Source: JAYWXI01 sp036016955 (GTDB lineage Bacteria > Bacteroidota > Bacteroidia > Flavobacteriales > Weeksellaceae). Taken from it: DNA of 64,000 nucleotides. Under the pieces are notes generated by a model. It had not been told where the DNA came from, did not search any database, and saw nothing but the letters and a program-made list of their open reading frames with translations. The stretch is from positions 208,785 to 272,784 of the forward strand of contig NZ_JAYWXI010000002.1 of assembly GCF_036016955.1 (NCBI RefSeq), read 5' to 3'. Positions 7,108 to 15,892 of the stretch are shown in pieces. The stretch's first letter is position 1. The number at the start of each line of letters is the position of its first letter. The translations under genes were made by a program, and so were the position numbers.

Positions 7108-8418
7108 ATGAATATCACGATTGTAGGAACGGGCTATGTGGGGCTCGTAACAGGAACAACTTTGGCGGAACTTGGAAACTCGGTGTACTGCGTGGATGTG
7201 GATGCCGCAAAAGTGGAAAAGATGAAAAACGGCATAGTTCCTATTTATGAGCCGAATTTGGAGGAGATGTTTCTGCGCAACATCCAAGCCGGTCGTTTGT
7301 TTTTTACGACAGATCTAAAGGAGGCTTTGGACAAAAGCGAAGTGGTTTATTTGGCGTTACCTACGCCGCCGGGAGAAGACGGTTCGGCAGATTTGTCTTA
7401 CGTCTTGGGGGTGGCTTCGCAGATTGGAGCCCTTATGACGGAATATAAAGTGATTGTAAACAAATCGACGGTTCCGGTAGGGACGGCCGAACGGGTTACG
7501 GAGGTGATTGCCTCCCGGACGACAATTCCTTTCGATGTGGTATCCAATCCCGAGTTTTTGAGAGAGGGTTTTGCTGTGGAGGATTCTATGAATCCTGCCC
7601 GAGTGGTTGTGGGTACGCGTTCGGAGCAGGCTAAGGCTATCATGGCTACGATATACCAACCGTTTACCAATACCGGTGTGCCAATCATCTTCATGGATGA
7701 AAAGTCTTCGGAACTTACGAAATATGCGGCCAATTCTTTCCTCGCGGTAAAGATTACCTTCATGAACGAAATTGCCAATTATTGCGAGAAGGTAGGAGCG
7801 GATGTGGACAAGGTGCGTTTGGGAATGGGAAGTGACGACCGGATCGGGCATCGGTTTCTTTTTCCGGGCATCGGCTATGGTGGAAGCTGTTTTCCCAAAG
7901 ATGTGAAAGCGTTGATTAAATCTGGAAAGCAGGAGGATTTTGATTTTAAGATATTGCAGGCTACAGAGGAGGTTAACCAAAAGCAGAAAATTGTTTTGGT
8001 GGAGGCGATTGAGCAGTACTTCGGAGGCGATTTGAAAGGGAAAAAAATTGCACTTTGGGGACTGGCCTTCAAGGCTAATACAGACGATATTCGTGAAGCT
8101 TCTTCTTTGGATAATATCCGTTTGCTTACGGAAAAGGGAGCGACCGTGGTGGCTTATGATGCGATTGCGGAGGAAAATGTGCGACGGCTCATTGGGGATA
8201 AGATTACTTATGCTCCAGATATGTATACCGCATTGGAAGGGGCGGACGCACTTTTGATTGCCACGGAGTGGCCCGAGTTCAAAAACCCGAATTTTGAAAA
8301 AATGGCCGAAAAACTGAAAAATAAAGTGGTCTTTGACGGGCGTAATATGTTTCCGTTGGAAATCCCTCAGCAACACGGTTTTTTCTACAAGAGTATCGGA
8401 AGAAAAACGATAAATTAA
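7108..8418 (+). CDS. ugd: UDP-glucose 6-dehydrogenase
   Basis: A 436-residue enzyme that oxidises UDP-glucose to UDP-glucuronate with two NAD+. The ATG at 7108 puts the Rossmann motif at the very N-terminus (MNITIVGTGYVGLVTG, GxGxxG). The catalytic Cys261 is in GYGGSCFPKD, and the C-terminal UDP-binding domain has KKIALWGLAFKANTDDIREA. It is the first plus-strand gene of the polysaccharide locus and supplies glucuronic acid or its derivatives. Its base composition (about 45% GC in a 60-base sample) is that of the housekeeping genes. The next gene drops sharply, so ugd may mark the old edge into which the variable block was inserted. Confidence 0.97.
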   Translation: MNITIVGTGYVGLVTGTTLAELGNSVYCVDVDAAKVEKMKNGIVPIYEPNLEEMFLRNIQAGRLFFTTDLKEALDKSEVVYLALPTPPGEDGSADLSYVLGVASQIGALMTEYKVIVNKSTVPVGTAERVTEVIASRTTIPFDVVSNPEFLREGFAVEDSMNPARVVVGTRSEQAKAIMATIYQPFTNTGVPIIFMDEKSSELTKYAANSFLAVKITFMNEIANYCEKVGADVDKVRLGMGSDDRIGHRFLFPGIGYGGSCFPKDVKALIKSGKQEDFDFKILQATEEVNQKQKIVLVEAIEQYFGGDLKGKKIALWGLAFKANTDDIREASSLDNIRLLTEKGATVVAYDAIAEENVRRLIGDKITYAPDMYTALEGADALLIATEWPEFKNPNFEKMAEKLKNKVVFDGRNMFPLEIPQQHGFFYKSIGRKTIN

Positions 8419-8440
8419 GGGTAAAGACTATTTGGAACGC

Positions 8441-10231
8441 ATGGAAAAAAAGGAGGCTGCTAAAATTTCGACATTAGGCTATTTCAGGTATTTTCAGAAT
8501 ATTGTGGGAATCCATATTTATGGCTACCTCATCATTAATTTTTTAGTCGGATTGCTTGACGGTTTGGGTCTAGCCATGTTTGTTCCTTTGTTGTCTATTG
8601 CCACAGGAAGTACGACTAATAATGAGTCTCTAGGAGAATTAGAGTTTTTGGTTACAGGAATCAAACAATTAGGAATTGAACTTAATCTTGCCACAGCTCT
8701 TGGGTTGATGATAAGTTTATTCGTTCTGAAAGGCATTTTTTTTTACATAAGGACAATTTATTTTACCAAAATACGCCTAGTAGCCATACGGAAAATAAGA
8801 TGGAATTTACTGTCAGGCTTTAAGGATTTATCTTATGAGGGGTTTACCAAGCTGGATGCAGGAAGGATTCAAAATAATATGATAGGGGAGGTTGATAAAC
8901 TGGTTAATGCTATGGTTACCTATTTTGTAAGTATTCAGCATGTGGTCATGCTACTTACCTATGTGGTTTTAGCCTTTTTATCCAATTGGCAATTTGCTAT
9001 TATGGTAGGTATAGGAGGGGGATTAACCAATATTTTCTATAAATATATCAACAAGAAAACCAAAGAATATTCAAGAAAGCAGTCTTTTGTAGGGCATGAC
9101 TTTAATGGTAATCTTATTCAGGCAATAAATAACTTTAAGTATTTAAAAGCCACAAATTATTTTAAAACTTACGAGAGAAAATTGAAAGATAATATTTGGG
9201 TATCGGAAGATCTTAACTTTAGAATGGGGAAAATAGGAGCGATAGCAGAGAGTTTAAGAGAACCTATGATTATCATTATCATTGCAATGGTTATTTTGGT
9301 TCAGGTAAATGTTATGGGAGGAAGCTTTGGTTCTATTTTAGTGAGTTTGCTTCTGTTTTATAGAGCTTTAGCTCACTTGGTGAGTATGCAAAACTCTTGG
9401 AATAATTTTATGCGAACTTCTGCAGGTTTAGAATCGGTAGAGTTTATTCTTTCTGAATTTAAACGTTATCAAGAGCCAAAATTGCAAGGCGAAATTCAAA
9501 ATATTAGTACTATTGATACAAAGGATATTAGCATTACATATGGGCGAACTCCTATTTTGAGAAATATTAATATCAGTATTAGTCCAAAGTCGTCTATAGC
9601 TTTGGTGGGAGAGAGTGGTGCAGGTAAAACAACTCTAGCTAATGTGCTTTGTGGTCTGTTACCACCTCACAAAGGAGAGGTTTTTATGGACGGTATTTCT
9701 TTATATAAGAGCAATCTAAATAGTTTTAGAGATAAGGTAGGCTACATCACTCAAGAACCTGTGATATTTGATGATAGTATTTTTAATAATGTAACTTTTT
9801 GGGCAGAGAAAACACCTGAGAACATAGGGCGGTTTTGGAATACCATGGAAATGGTTTCTATGAAGACTTTTGTGGAGGGTGTAGAAAACAAAGAAAATGC
9901 AAGATTGGGTAATAATGGTATTTTAGTCTCAGGAGGACAAAAACAGAGGATTTCTATTGCCAGAGAACTTTATAAAGAGGTTGAGTTATTGGTGATGGAT
10001 GAGGCGACCTCTGCCTTGGATTCTGAAACGGAAAAACATATTAAGGAAAGTATAGATATGCTACAAGGTAAGTTTACAATGATTATTATTGCTCATAGAT
10101 TATCCACTGTCAAAAATGTAGACCAAGTATATCTGATGGAAAAAGGGGAGATTATTAATCATGGGACTTTTGGTGAGTTATTGAATAAATCTGAAAGATT
10201 TAAAAAAATGGTAGAATTGCAAGAAGTTTAA
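8441..10231 (+). CDS. ABC transporter (fused membrane and ATPase domains), probable glycolipid flippase
   Basis: A 596-residue half-transporter of MsbA/PglK type. About 340 N-terminal residues contain the membrane helices. The ATPase domain follows with Walker A GESGAGKTT at residues 390-398 (Lys396), signature SGGQ at 497-500 and Walker B LLVMDEA with Asp520-Glu521. I use ATG 8441; the in-frame TTG 9 bases earlier is less likely. No Wzx-type flippase is seen in the locus, so this protein is the best candidate to move lipid-linked oligosaccharide across the inner membrane, as PglK does in N-glycan synthesis. Export of another lipid is possible. DNA near its start is only about 28% GC, in contrast to ugd. 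Confidence 0.9.
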   Translation: MEKKEAAKISTLGYFRYFQNIVGIHIYGYLIINFLVGLLDGLGLAMFVPLLSIATGSTTNNESLGELEFLVTGIKQLGIELNLATALGLMISLFVLKGIFFYIRTIYFTKIRLVAIRKIRWNLLSGFKDLSYEGFTKLDAGRIQNNMIGEVDKLVNAMVTYFVSIQHVVMLLTYVVLAFLSNWQFAIMVGIGGGLTNIFYKYINKKTKEYSRKQSFVGHDFNGNLIQAINNFKYLKATNYFKTYERKLKDNIWVSEDLNFRMGKIGAIAESLREPMIIIIIAMVILVQVNVMGGSFGSILVSLLLFYRALAHLVSMQNSWNNFMRTSAGLESVEFILSEFKRYQEPKLQGEIQNISTIDTKDISITYGRTPILRNINISISPKSSIALVGESGAGKTTLANVLCGLLPPHKGEVFMDGISLYKSNLNSFRDKVGYITQEPVIFDDSIFNNVTFWAEKTPENIGRFWNTMEMVSMKTFVEGVENKENARLGNNGILVSGGQKQRISIARELYKEVELLVMDEATSALDSETEKHIKESIDMLQGKFTMIIIAHRLSTVKNVDQVYLMEKGEIINHGTFGELLNKSERFKKMVELQEV

Positions 10232-10240
10232 AACCAAAGT

Positions 10241-11344
10241 ATGAGCAAACAATATGACTATCTAATAGTAGGGAGTGGTTTATTTGGAGCAATATTCGCT
10301 TGCGAAATGACAAAAAAAGGCAAGAAATGCCTTGTTATAGAACGTCGTGAGCATATTGCGGGAAATATCTATACAGAAAATATAGAGGGCATTAATGTTC
10401 ATAAATATGGCGCTCATATTTTTCATACAAGTAATAAAGAAGTTTGGGATTATGTAAATTCTTTTGTGGAATTTAACCGATACACTAATTCTCCCATCGC
10501 TAACTACAAGGGAAATTTGTATAATCTTCCCTTTAACATGAATACTTTCTATCAGCTATGGGGAGTTAAAACCCCTGCTGAAGCTCAAGCAAAAATAGAG
10601 GAACAAAGAGCAGAATATAAGCATATTGTTGAGCCTAAAAACCTTGAAGAACAAGCCTTGGTGCTGGGAGGGAAAGATATCTATGAAAAACTAATAAAAG
10701 GTTATACTGAGAAGCAATGGGGCAGACCTGCTACGGAGATACCCGCTTTTATTATTAGGAGGCTTCCTTTTAGATTTACATTTGATAATAATTATTTTAA
10801 TGATACTTACCAAGGAGTACCTAACGGAGGATATACATTGCTGGTAGAAAAAATGTTAGAGGGGATAGAAGTAAGGCTCAATACCGATTATTTTAGCAAT
10901 CGGGAACATTGGGATTCCATTGCTGAAACCATTGTTTATACTGGTAAGATAGATGAGTTTTTTGATTTTCAATACGGAGCGCTTGACTATCGTAGTTTGA
11001 GATTTGAAACGGAAATTTTAGATGAAGCCAATTATCAGGGGAATGCAGTGGTAAATTATACTGAGAGAGAAATACCATTTACTAGAATTATAGAACATAA
11101 ACATTTTGAATTTGGCACACAGCCTAAAACCATTATTACGAGAGAATATCCGCAAGACATGGCTGAAGGAGAGGAAGCATATTATCCAATCAATGATGAG
11201 AGAAATCAAGCAGTCTATCAGAAATATAAAGCTTTGGCAGACGGATGTGAAAATGTAATTTTTGGCGGAAGGTTGGCTGAGTATAAATACTATGATATGC
11301 ATCAAGTGGTCGCAAAGGCACTAGAGATGATCGCATCTATTTAA
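10241..11344 (+). CDS. glf: UDP-galactopyranose mutase
   Basis: A 367-residue flavoprotein that isomerises UDP-galactopyranose to UDP-galactofuranose. The FAD-binding motif VGSGLFGA is at residues 10-17, followed by EN-x-HKYGAHIFHTSNKEVWDYV, the family hallmark. The body (YTEKQWG, RLPFRFTFDNNYFND, YPINDERN, GGRLAEYKYYDMHQV) is full length. It lies 9 bp after the ABC gene. Its presence predicts galactofuranose in the glycan. The matching galactofuranosyltransferase is not identifiable by motif alone, but the GT2 next door is a candidate. Confidence 0.97.
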   Translation: MSKQYDYLIVGSGLFGAIFACEMTKKGKKCLVIERREHIAGNIYTENIEGINVHKYGAHIFHTSNKEVWDYVNSFVEFNRYTNSPIANYKGNLYNLPFNMNTFYQLWGVKTPAEAQAKIEEQRAEYKHIVEPKNLEEQALVLGGKDIYEKLIKGYTEKQWGRPATEIPAFIIRRLPFRFTFDNNYFNDTYQGVPNGGYTLLVEKMLEGIEVRLNTDYFSNREHWDSIAETIVYTGKIDEFFDFQYGALDYRSLRFETEILDEANYQGNAVVNYTEREIPFTRIIEHKHFEFGTQPKTIITREYPQDMAEGEEAYYPINDERNQAVYQKYKALADGCENVIFGGRLAEYKYYDMHQVVAKALEMIASI

Positions 11345-11355
11345 CAAAATAAAAG

Positions 11356-12336
11356 ATGGAAAAACTACTAACCCTTATAGTCCCTATATATAATACGGAA
11401 GAGTATTTACCTAAATGCTTGGACTCGCTGATAATTAGAGAAAATTTAATGCCGCTTTTGGAAGTGCTTCTGATTATAGACGGAAGCCCGGATAATGCAC
11501 TGGAAATAGCGCGAGAGTATGAGGAAAAATACCCTCAAACTTTTAGGGTAATCAACAAGGAAAATGGAGGCTATGGTTCCGTATTAAAAAGAGGAATAGT
11601 GGAGGGAAAAGGCAAGTATTGTAAAGTTCTAGACTCTGACGATTGGTATGATAATCACTCATTTGAAAAATTTGTAGAGCAACTAAAAATTATTGATACA
11701 GATGTTGTGGTTACAGACTTTGTAAGGGAATATGTTTTTGAAAATCGGTCAGAATTATATAGTTTACCAAAAGTAAAACCTAATAAAGTTTATGGTTTAG
11801 ATAAAGAGATTAGTGAATTAGAAGGAGCGTTTGTGATGCATAGATTAGCGTATAAAACAGATGTGGTGAGACAGGCACAGATAGATTTTCCAGAAAAAAT
11901 ATTTTATACGGATACTCTTTTTGCTTCTTTACCCCTTTTTTTCGCTAAAGATTTATATTACATAGATAGTCCTCTATACAGATACCTGATAGGAAGAGAT
12001 GGACAAACCGTAGCTCCTGCTACCATAAGAAAAAATAGAAAAGGAGTGGAAACGGTTATTAGGTATTATTACCAAAGATATACGCAGCATAAATCTCAAA
12101 TGACTGAAGAAAAGAGGAAATTTATTTTGTCTTCTATTAAGACCTTCTTCCAAATGTACTATAAAATTTTAGTTCATTTAGATTTTTCTAGTGCAAAAAA
12201 AGAATTGGCGGAGTGGCATTCTTTTGTAAAAAAAACACCAGAATATAAGGTGTTTTCGGATGTCAAATTAGTGAAGTACTATAGTGTATTACCTTATTTT
12301 GTATTTAGATATTCCTCATTTCTTTGGAGAAATTAG
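11356..12336 (+). CDS. GT2-family glycosyltransferase
   Basis: A 326-residue GT-A enzyme. The N-terminus LLTLIVPIYNTEEYLPKCLD is the nucleotide-binding strand. IIDGSPDNALEIA holds an early acidic pair, and VLDSDDWYD gives the metal-binding D-x-D. NGGYGSVLKRGI and a helical C-terminus follow. Inverting transfer of one sugar from a nucleotide donor is expected. It lies 11 bp after glf on the same strand, so it might use UDP-galactofuranose, which is inference from position. Confidence 0.88.
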   Translation: MEKLLTLIVPIYNTEEYLPKCLDSLIIRENLMPLLEVLLIIDGSPDNALEIAREYEEKYPQTFRVINKENGGYGSVLKRGIVEGKGKYCKVLDSDDWYDNHSFEKFVEQLKIIDTDVVVTDFVREYVFENRSELYSLPKVKPNKVYGLDKEISELEGAFVMHRLAYKTDVVRQAQIDFPEKIFYTDTLFASLPLFFAKDLYYIDSPLYRYLIGRDGQTVAPATIRKNRKGVETVIRYYYQRYTQHKSQMTEEKRKFILSSIKTFFQMYYKILVHLDFSSAKKELAEWHSFVKKTPEYKVFSDVKLVKYYSVLPYFVFRYSSFLWRN

Positions 12337-12365
12337 ACAATTATAATTAAATTATTTATATAAAT

Positions 12366-13643
12366 ATGAATCTAATTAAAACTGTTATTAATATTTCCGA
12401 AAAAATAATAGGAAAGGACAATTTTTTCAGACTTAAACTTATTAAATTAAAATATATTCATCAGAAAGAATTGAAGAGAATAAGAAAAAAAGAAAAAATT
12501 AATGTAGTATTTTTTCTTATACATCATGCTGTATGGAAATACGAAAAATTATATCATTTATTTGAAAATGACCCTCGTTTTGCCCCTTCTATTTTAGTAT
12601 GTCCATATATGATGTATAGTAGTGATGTAATGCATAAGGATATGAATAATGCTTATGAAATATTTAAAAAGGAAGGATATAACGTAAAAAAGGCTCTAAA
12701 AGAAGATAACACTTGGGTAGATGTAAAGGAAGAATTGCAGTCTGATATTATATTTTTTGGTAACCCTCACTTTATTACAAAGCCTCATTATTATATCTAT
12801 TATTTAAAAAATATATTAAGTTGTTATGTCCCTTATAATTTTGGGAACTCTCATATGTTGAATATGTTCCATAATCAAGATTTTCATAATCTACTTTGGA
12901 AACTTTTTGCAGAGACCGAAATTCATAAACAATATTCTGTAAAAACAGCAAGGAATAAAGGTGATAATGTTGTTGTAACAGGGTTTCCTGGTACTGATGT
13001 ATTTTTAGAAACACAAAATAAATCATTTGAAAATTTATGGAAGCATCCTCATACCAAAAAAATTCTTTGGTCTCCTCACCACACGATAGACGATAATAAG
13101 GATTTTATAAGTTTCTCTTCATTTAATACATACCACGAAGAGATATTCTCTTTATTAGAAAAATACAAAGGAAAACTTGAAATTATATTTAAACCTCATC
13201 CTCTATTAAAGTTAAAACTTTATGATGACCCTGATTGGGGAAAAGAAAAAACTGATACTTATTTTTCTCGTTGGGAAACACATCCATATGGAGGTTTAAG
13301 TTTGGGTAGATATGAAGATTTATTTTTATCCTCTGATGCTATGATACACGATTCTGGTTCATTTTTAATAGAGTATTTATACACAGAAAAGCCTGTATTA
13401 AGAACAGACAGAGATGATAGTATTTGTGATAGGCTTAATTCTTTTGGAAAAATGGCATATAATGTTCATTATATAGCGAAAAACTTAAATGATATTGAAC
13501 AGTTTATTGGAATGATTATCAATAGCTCAGAAGATACCTTGAAAGAAAAAAGAAAAGAATTTAAACAGCAGTTTCTCCTTCCTCCAAACGGCAAAACTGC
13601 AAGTGAAAACATATATAATTTTATTAAATCTCAATTGGAATAA
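12366..13643 (+). CDS. CDP-glycerol glycerophosphotransferase-like protein (TagB/TagF family)
   Basis: A 425-residue protein. Its C-terminal half carries the hallmarks of CDP-glycerol:poly(glycerophosphate) transferases: ILWSPHHTIDD, KPHP (Lys276-Pro279) and HDSGSFLIEYLYTEKPVLR with His328-Asp-Ser-Gly-Ser332. The N-terminal about 190 residues are less conserved and start with basic helices that could lie on the membrane. The next gene, sharing its last base, is tagD, which makes CDP-glycerol. The pair strongly suggests that glycerol phosphate is added to the polysaccharide, as a substituent or as part of the chain. The DNA is very AT-rich (about 20% GC in 12481-12540), well below the neighbouring core genes, which points to recent transfer. 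Confidence 0.83.
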   Translation: MNLIKTVINISEKIIGKDNFFRLKLIKLKYIHQKELKRIRKKEKINVVFFLIHHAVWKYEKLYHLFENDPRFAPSILVCPYMMYSSDVMHKDMNNAYEIFKKEGYNVKKALKEDNTWVDVKEELQSDIIFFGNPHFITKPHYYIYYLKNILSCYVPYNFGNSHMLNMFHNQDFHNLLWKLFAETEIHKQYSVKTARNKGDNVVVTGFPGTDVFLETQNKSFENLWKHPHTKKILWSPHHTIDDNKDFISFSSFNTYHEEIFSLLEKYKGKLEIIFKPHPLLKLKLYDDPDWGKEKTDTYFSRWETHPYGGLSLGRYEDLFLSSDAMIHDSGSFLIEYLYTEKPVLRTDRDDSICDRLNSFGKMAYNVHYIAKNLNDIEQFIGMIINSSEDTLKEKRKEFKQQFLLPPNGKTASENIYNFIKSQLE

Positions 13644-14053
13644 TGAAAAAAGTTTTGACTTATGGCACATTTGATTTGATTCATAGAGGGCATATCAATA
13701 TATTAAAAAGAGCCAAAGCATTAGGGGACTATCTCATCGTGGGGCTATCTTCGGATGAGTTTAATGACCTGAAAGGTAAAAAAAGTTATTATACCTTTGA
13801 AGAAAGAAAATATATATTAGAGGCTATCAGTTATGTAGATTTAGTAATAAAAGAAGATTCTTGGGCGCAGAAAAAAAATGATATAAAAGAGCACGAAATA
13901 GATGTTTTCGTTATGGGTAATGACTGGGAAGGAAAGTTTGACGATTTAAAAGATCTATGTGAAATAGTATATTTACCGCGTACAGAAAACATTTCTACAA
14001 CCAAAATAAAAAGGGATTTAAAAAATGATAAAGCCACACATCATCAATTTTAA
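13643..14053 (+). CDS. tagD: Glycerol-3-phosphate cytidylyltransferase
   Basis: A 136-residue enzyme that makes CDP-glycerol from CTP and glycerol 3-phosphate. It has the nucleotidyltransferase motif GTFDLIHRGH with His14 and His17, and the C-terminal RTENISTT motif (113-120) that binds CTP. The length is normal for TagD (about 130). Its first base is the last base of the preceding transferase stop codon, and its end overlaps the next gene by 29 bp, so it is embedded in one transcript. In Gram-positive bacteria TagD feeds wall teichoic acid; in this Gram-negative context it should feed a glycerol-phosphate-containing capsule or O-antigen. Confidence 0.95.
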   Translation: MKKVLTYGTFDLIHRGHINILKRAKALGDYLIVGLSSDEFNDLKGKKSYYTFEERKYILEAISYVDLVIKEDSWAQKKNDIKEHEIDVFVMGNDWEGKFDDLKDLCEIVYLPRTENISTTKIKRDLKNDKATHHQF

Positions 14054-14429
14054 TAAAATAGGTTCTTCACAATTAGGGTACATTACTATTGTAGAAGGTC
14101 AAAAGAATGTACCTTTTGAGGTAAAGCGAGTATATTGGACCTATCACACCCCCCAAGATGTAGTAAGAGGTGGGCATGCACATAAAGCATTAGAGCAAAT
14201 TATATTTGCTGTTTCTGGTGCCATTACATTTAATACCGAGGATAAAGAAGGGAATAAAGAAACCTTTGTATTAGACCATCCTTCCAAAGGGCTTTATATT
14301 CCAAAACTTATTTGGAGAGATATACATTTTACACATAATGCAGTTTTGCTATGTCTTGCTTCAGAATATTATACAGAAGATGATTATTTTAGGGATTATC
14401 GAGAATTTTTAGAATATGAAGGAGATTAG
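14025..14429 (+). CDS. fdtA: dTDP-4-dehydro-6-deoxyglucose 3,4-ketoisomerase (FdtA/QdtA, WxcM-like cupin)
   Basis: A 134-residue cupin. The motif VVRGGHAHKALEQ with His51 and His53 is the active-site signature of the sugar 3,4-ketoisomerases FdtA and QdtA, and SKGLYIPKLIWRDI completes the barrel. It converts dTDP-4-keto-6-deoxyglucose to a 3-keto isomer. Together with the aminotransferase at 15893 it makes dTDP-3-amino-3,6-dideoxyhexose. Whether the product has the galacto (Fuc3N) or gluco (Qui3N) configuration cannot be told here. The ATG at 14025 overlaps tagD by 29 bp; no later Met keeps the conserved N-terminus. Confidence 0.9.
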   Translation: MIKPHIINFNKIGSSQLGYITIVEGQKNVPFEVKRVYWTYHTPQDVVRGGHAHKALEQIIFAVSGAITFNTEDKEGNKETFVLDHPSKGLYIPKLIWRDIHFTHNAVLLCLASEYYTEDDYFRDYREFLEYEGD

Positions 14430-14877
14430 TTTTATTGTATACAATCGTGAGGTTTTAGAGAAATCTTGGGAGTGGCTGAATGATCCCGAAGTAAAGTATT
14501 TAACCATGACGCCTGATTTTACTAAAGAAGAACAACTTTCTTGGTTTAACCAGTTAAATAATAATTCTCATTACTTTGTTAAAGGAGTTTTATTTCAAAA
14601 GCAGATTATAGGAGTAGTTGGATTGAAAAAAATAAATCTTGACGAAAAAACGGCTGAATATTTTGGTTATATTGGAGAGAAAAAATACTGGGGAAAAGGC
14701 ATTGGGAAAGAAATGATGAACTTCATAAAAGAATATGCAAAAGAAAAATTAGGACTTAATTCTTTATATTTAAAAGTTATTTTAGATAATACAAGAGCAA
14801 TAAAGGCTTATGAAAAAATGGGATTCAGAGAATTTAGAAGAGATAATAATATAATAGAGATGATAAACGAGATTTGA
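14416..14877 (+). CDS. GNAT-family N-acetyltransferase
   Basis: A 153-residue protein of the GCN5-related acetyltransferase fold. The acetyl-CoA pyrophosphate loop is YWGKGIGKEMM (R/Q-x-x-G-x-G/A-like), followed by LYLKVILDNTRAIKAYEKMGF, a common C-terminal signature. It overlaps fdtA by 14 bp. In characterised Fuc3NAc and Qui3NAc pathways the last step is N-acetylation of the 3-amino sugar by FdtC or QdtC, which are hexapeptide enzymes. The position here suggests a GNAT has taken over that step, but a different acyl donor or sugar is possible. Confidence 0.82.
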   Translation: MKEISFIVYNREVLEKSWEWLNDPEVKYLTMTPDFTKEEQLSWFNQLNNNSHYFVKGVLFQKQIIGVVGLKKINLDEKTAEYFGYIGEKKYWGKGIGKEMMNFIKEYAKEKLGLNSLYLKVILDNTRAIKAYEKMGFREFRRDNNIIEMINEI

Positions 14878-14878
14878 A

Positions 14879-15835
14879 ATGGAAATTGTAAGCCTTAATA
14901 AAAATACATACAAAAGTATCTTTAAGACTTTTACAAATGTTTTTTGTAGTATAGATTTTGCTGATTTAAATGCACACTTTTTCGAAGAAATTCGATATTT
15001 AGCATTTGTTGAAAATGGTAAATACAAAGCTGGACTTATTTTAGGAAAAAAAGATTCAACTCTATATGCCCCCACAAAAGCTCCTTTTTCTGGTTTTAAC
15101 AAAATCAATGATACTTCTTTAGAAAGTTTAGACAAAATATTACCCTTGCTACAAGACTATGCTAAGGAACAAACTTTAGATATAAGCATTACACTACCAC
15201 CTATTATTTATGATAACGATTTTTATAATCATTGTATAAGTGCGTTTTTTCGCTCAGAGTTCCAAGCAAAAAATGTGGATTTAAATTTTCATTTAGATGT
15301 AAAAAAACTACAAAAAGACTATAAGAATCTTATTCCTCGTGCAGGAAGAAAAAACTTGAATAATGGACTAAAATCCCCAAAAATAGAACTTTTATCCTCT
15401 AATGATAAAGATTTTATAGAAAAAGTATATTCTATTATCAAGACTAATAGAGATTTTAAAGGCTATCCTTTAAGAATGACTTTAGAGCAAATTTTGAATA
15501 CAATAGAAATCATCAAGGCAGATTTTTTCATCCTAAAGGTTGATAATGAAGCTGTAGCTGCTGCCCAAGTTTTTCATGTAGCAGAGGGTGTTGTACAAGT
15601 CATATATTGGGGAGACCTTCCTCATTTTGAAACATTAAGGCCAATGAATGTCCTTGCATATAAAATCTTAAAATATTATGCTGATTTTGGGATTAACGTT
15701 ATAGATATTGGTCCTTCCTCCGAGAATAGCATCCCAAGTTATGGACTATGCAACTTTAAATCCAATATTGGCTGTGATACTTCATTGAAATATCAGTTTA
15801 TTCTAAGAAGTAACTATCCTTCTAAAGAAAAATGA
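14879..15835 (+). CDS. GNAT_6/FemAB-like acyl- or aminoacyl-transferase
   Basis: A 318-residue protein. LIPRAGRKNLNNGLKSPKIELL resembles the basic helix of BioF2-like/FemAB-type double-GNAT proteins. VDNEAVAAAQVFHVAEGVVQ and LAYKILKYYADFGINVIDIG match their C-terminal core. Members transfer acyl or aminoacyl groups to amino sugars, peptidoglycan peptides or other amines. It sits between the small GNAT and the sugar aminotransferase, 1 bp after the former. A second acylation of the amino sugar, or attachment of an amino acid, is an inference from this position. No membrane segment is seen. Confidence 0.65.
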   Translation: MEIVSLNKNTYKSIFKTFTNVFCSIDFADLNAHFFEEIRYLAFVENGKYKAGLILGKKDSTLYAPTKAPFSGFNKINDTSLESLDKILPLLQDYAKEQTLDISITLPPIIYDNDFYNHCISAFFRSEFQAKNVDLNFHLDVKKLQKDYKNLIPRAGRKNLNNGLKSPKIELLSSNDKDFIEKVYSIIKTNRDFKGYPLRMTLEQILNTIEIIKADFFILKVDNEAVAAAQVFHVAEGVVQVIYWGDLPHFETLRPMNVLAYKILKYYADFGINVIDIGPSSENSIPSYGLCNFKSNIGCDTSLKYQFILRSNYPSKEK

Positions 15836-15892
15836 TCCCCGAAAGTAGTACAAAAAATATATCCGATAAAAAATAATCACCTTATTATTAAA

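Noticed and set aside
7357..8376. Minus-strand open frame of 339 codons across ugd
   Set aside because: It mirrors the codons of ugd, is rich in His, Arg and Phe in no recognisable order, and starts inside a well-supported gene.
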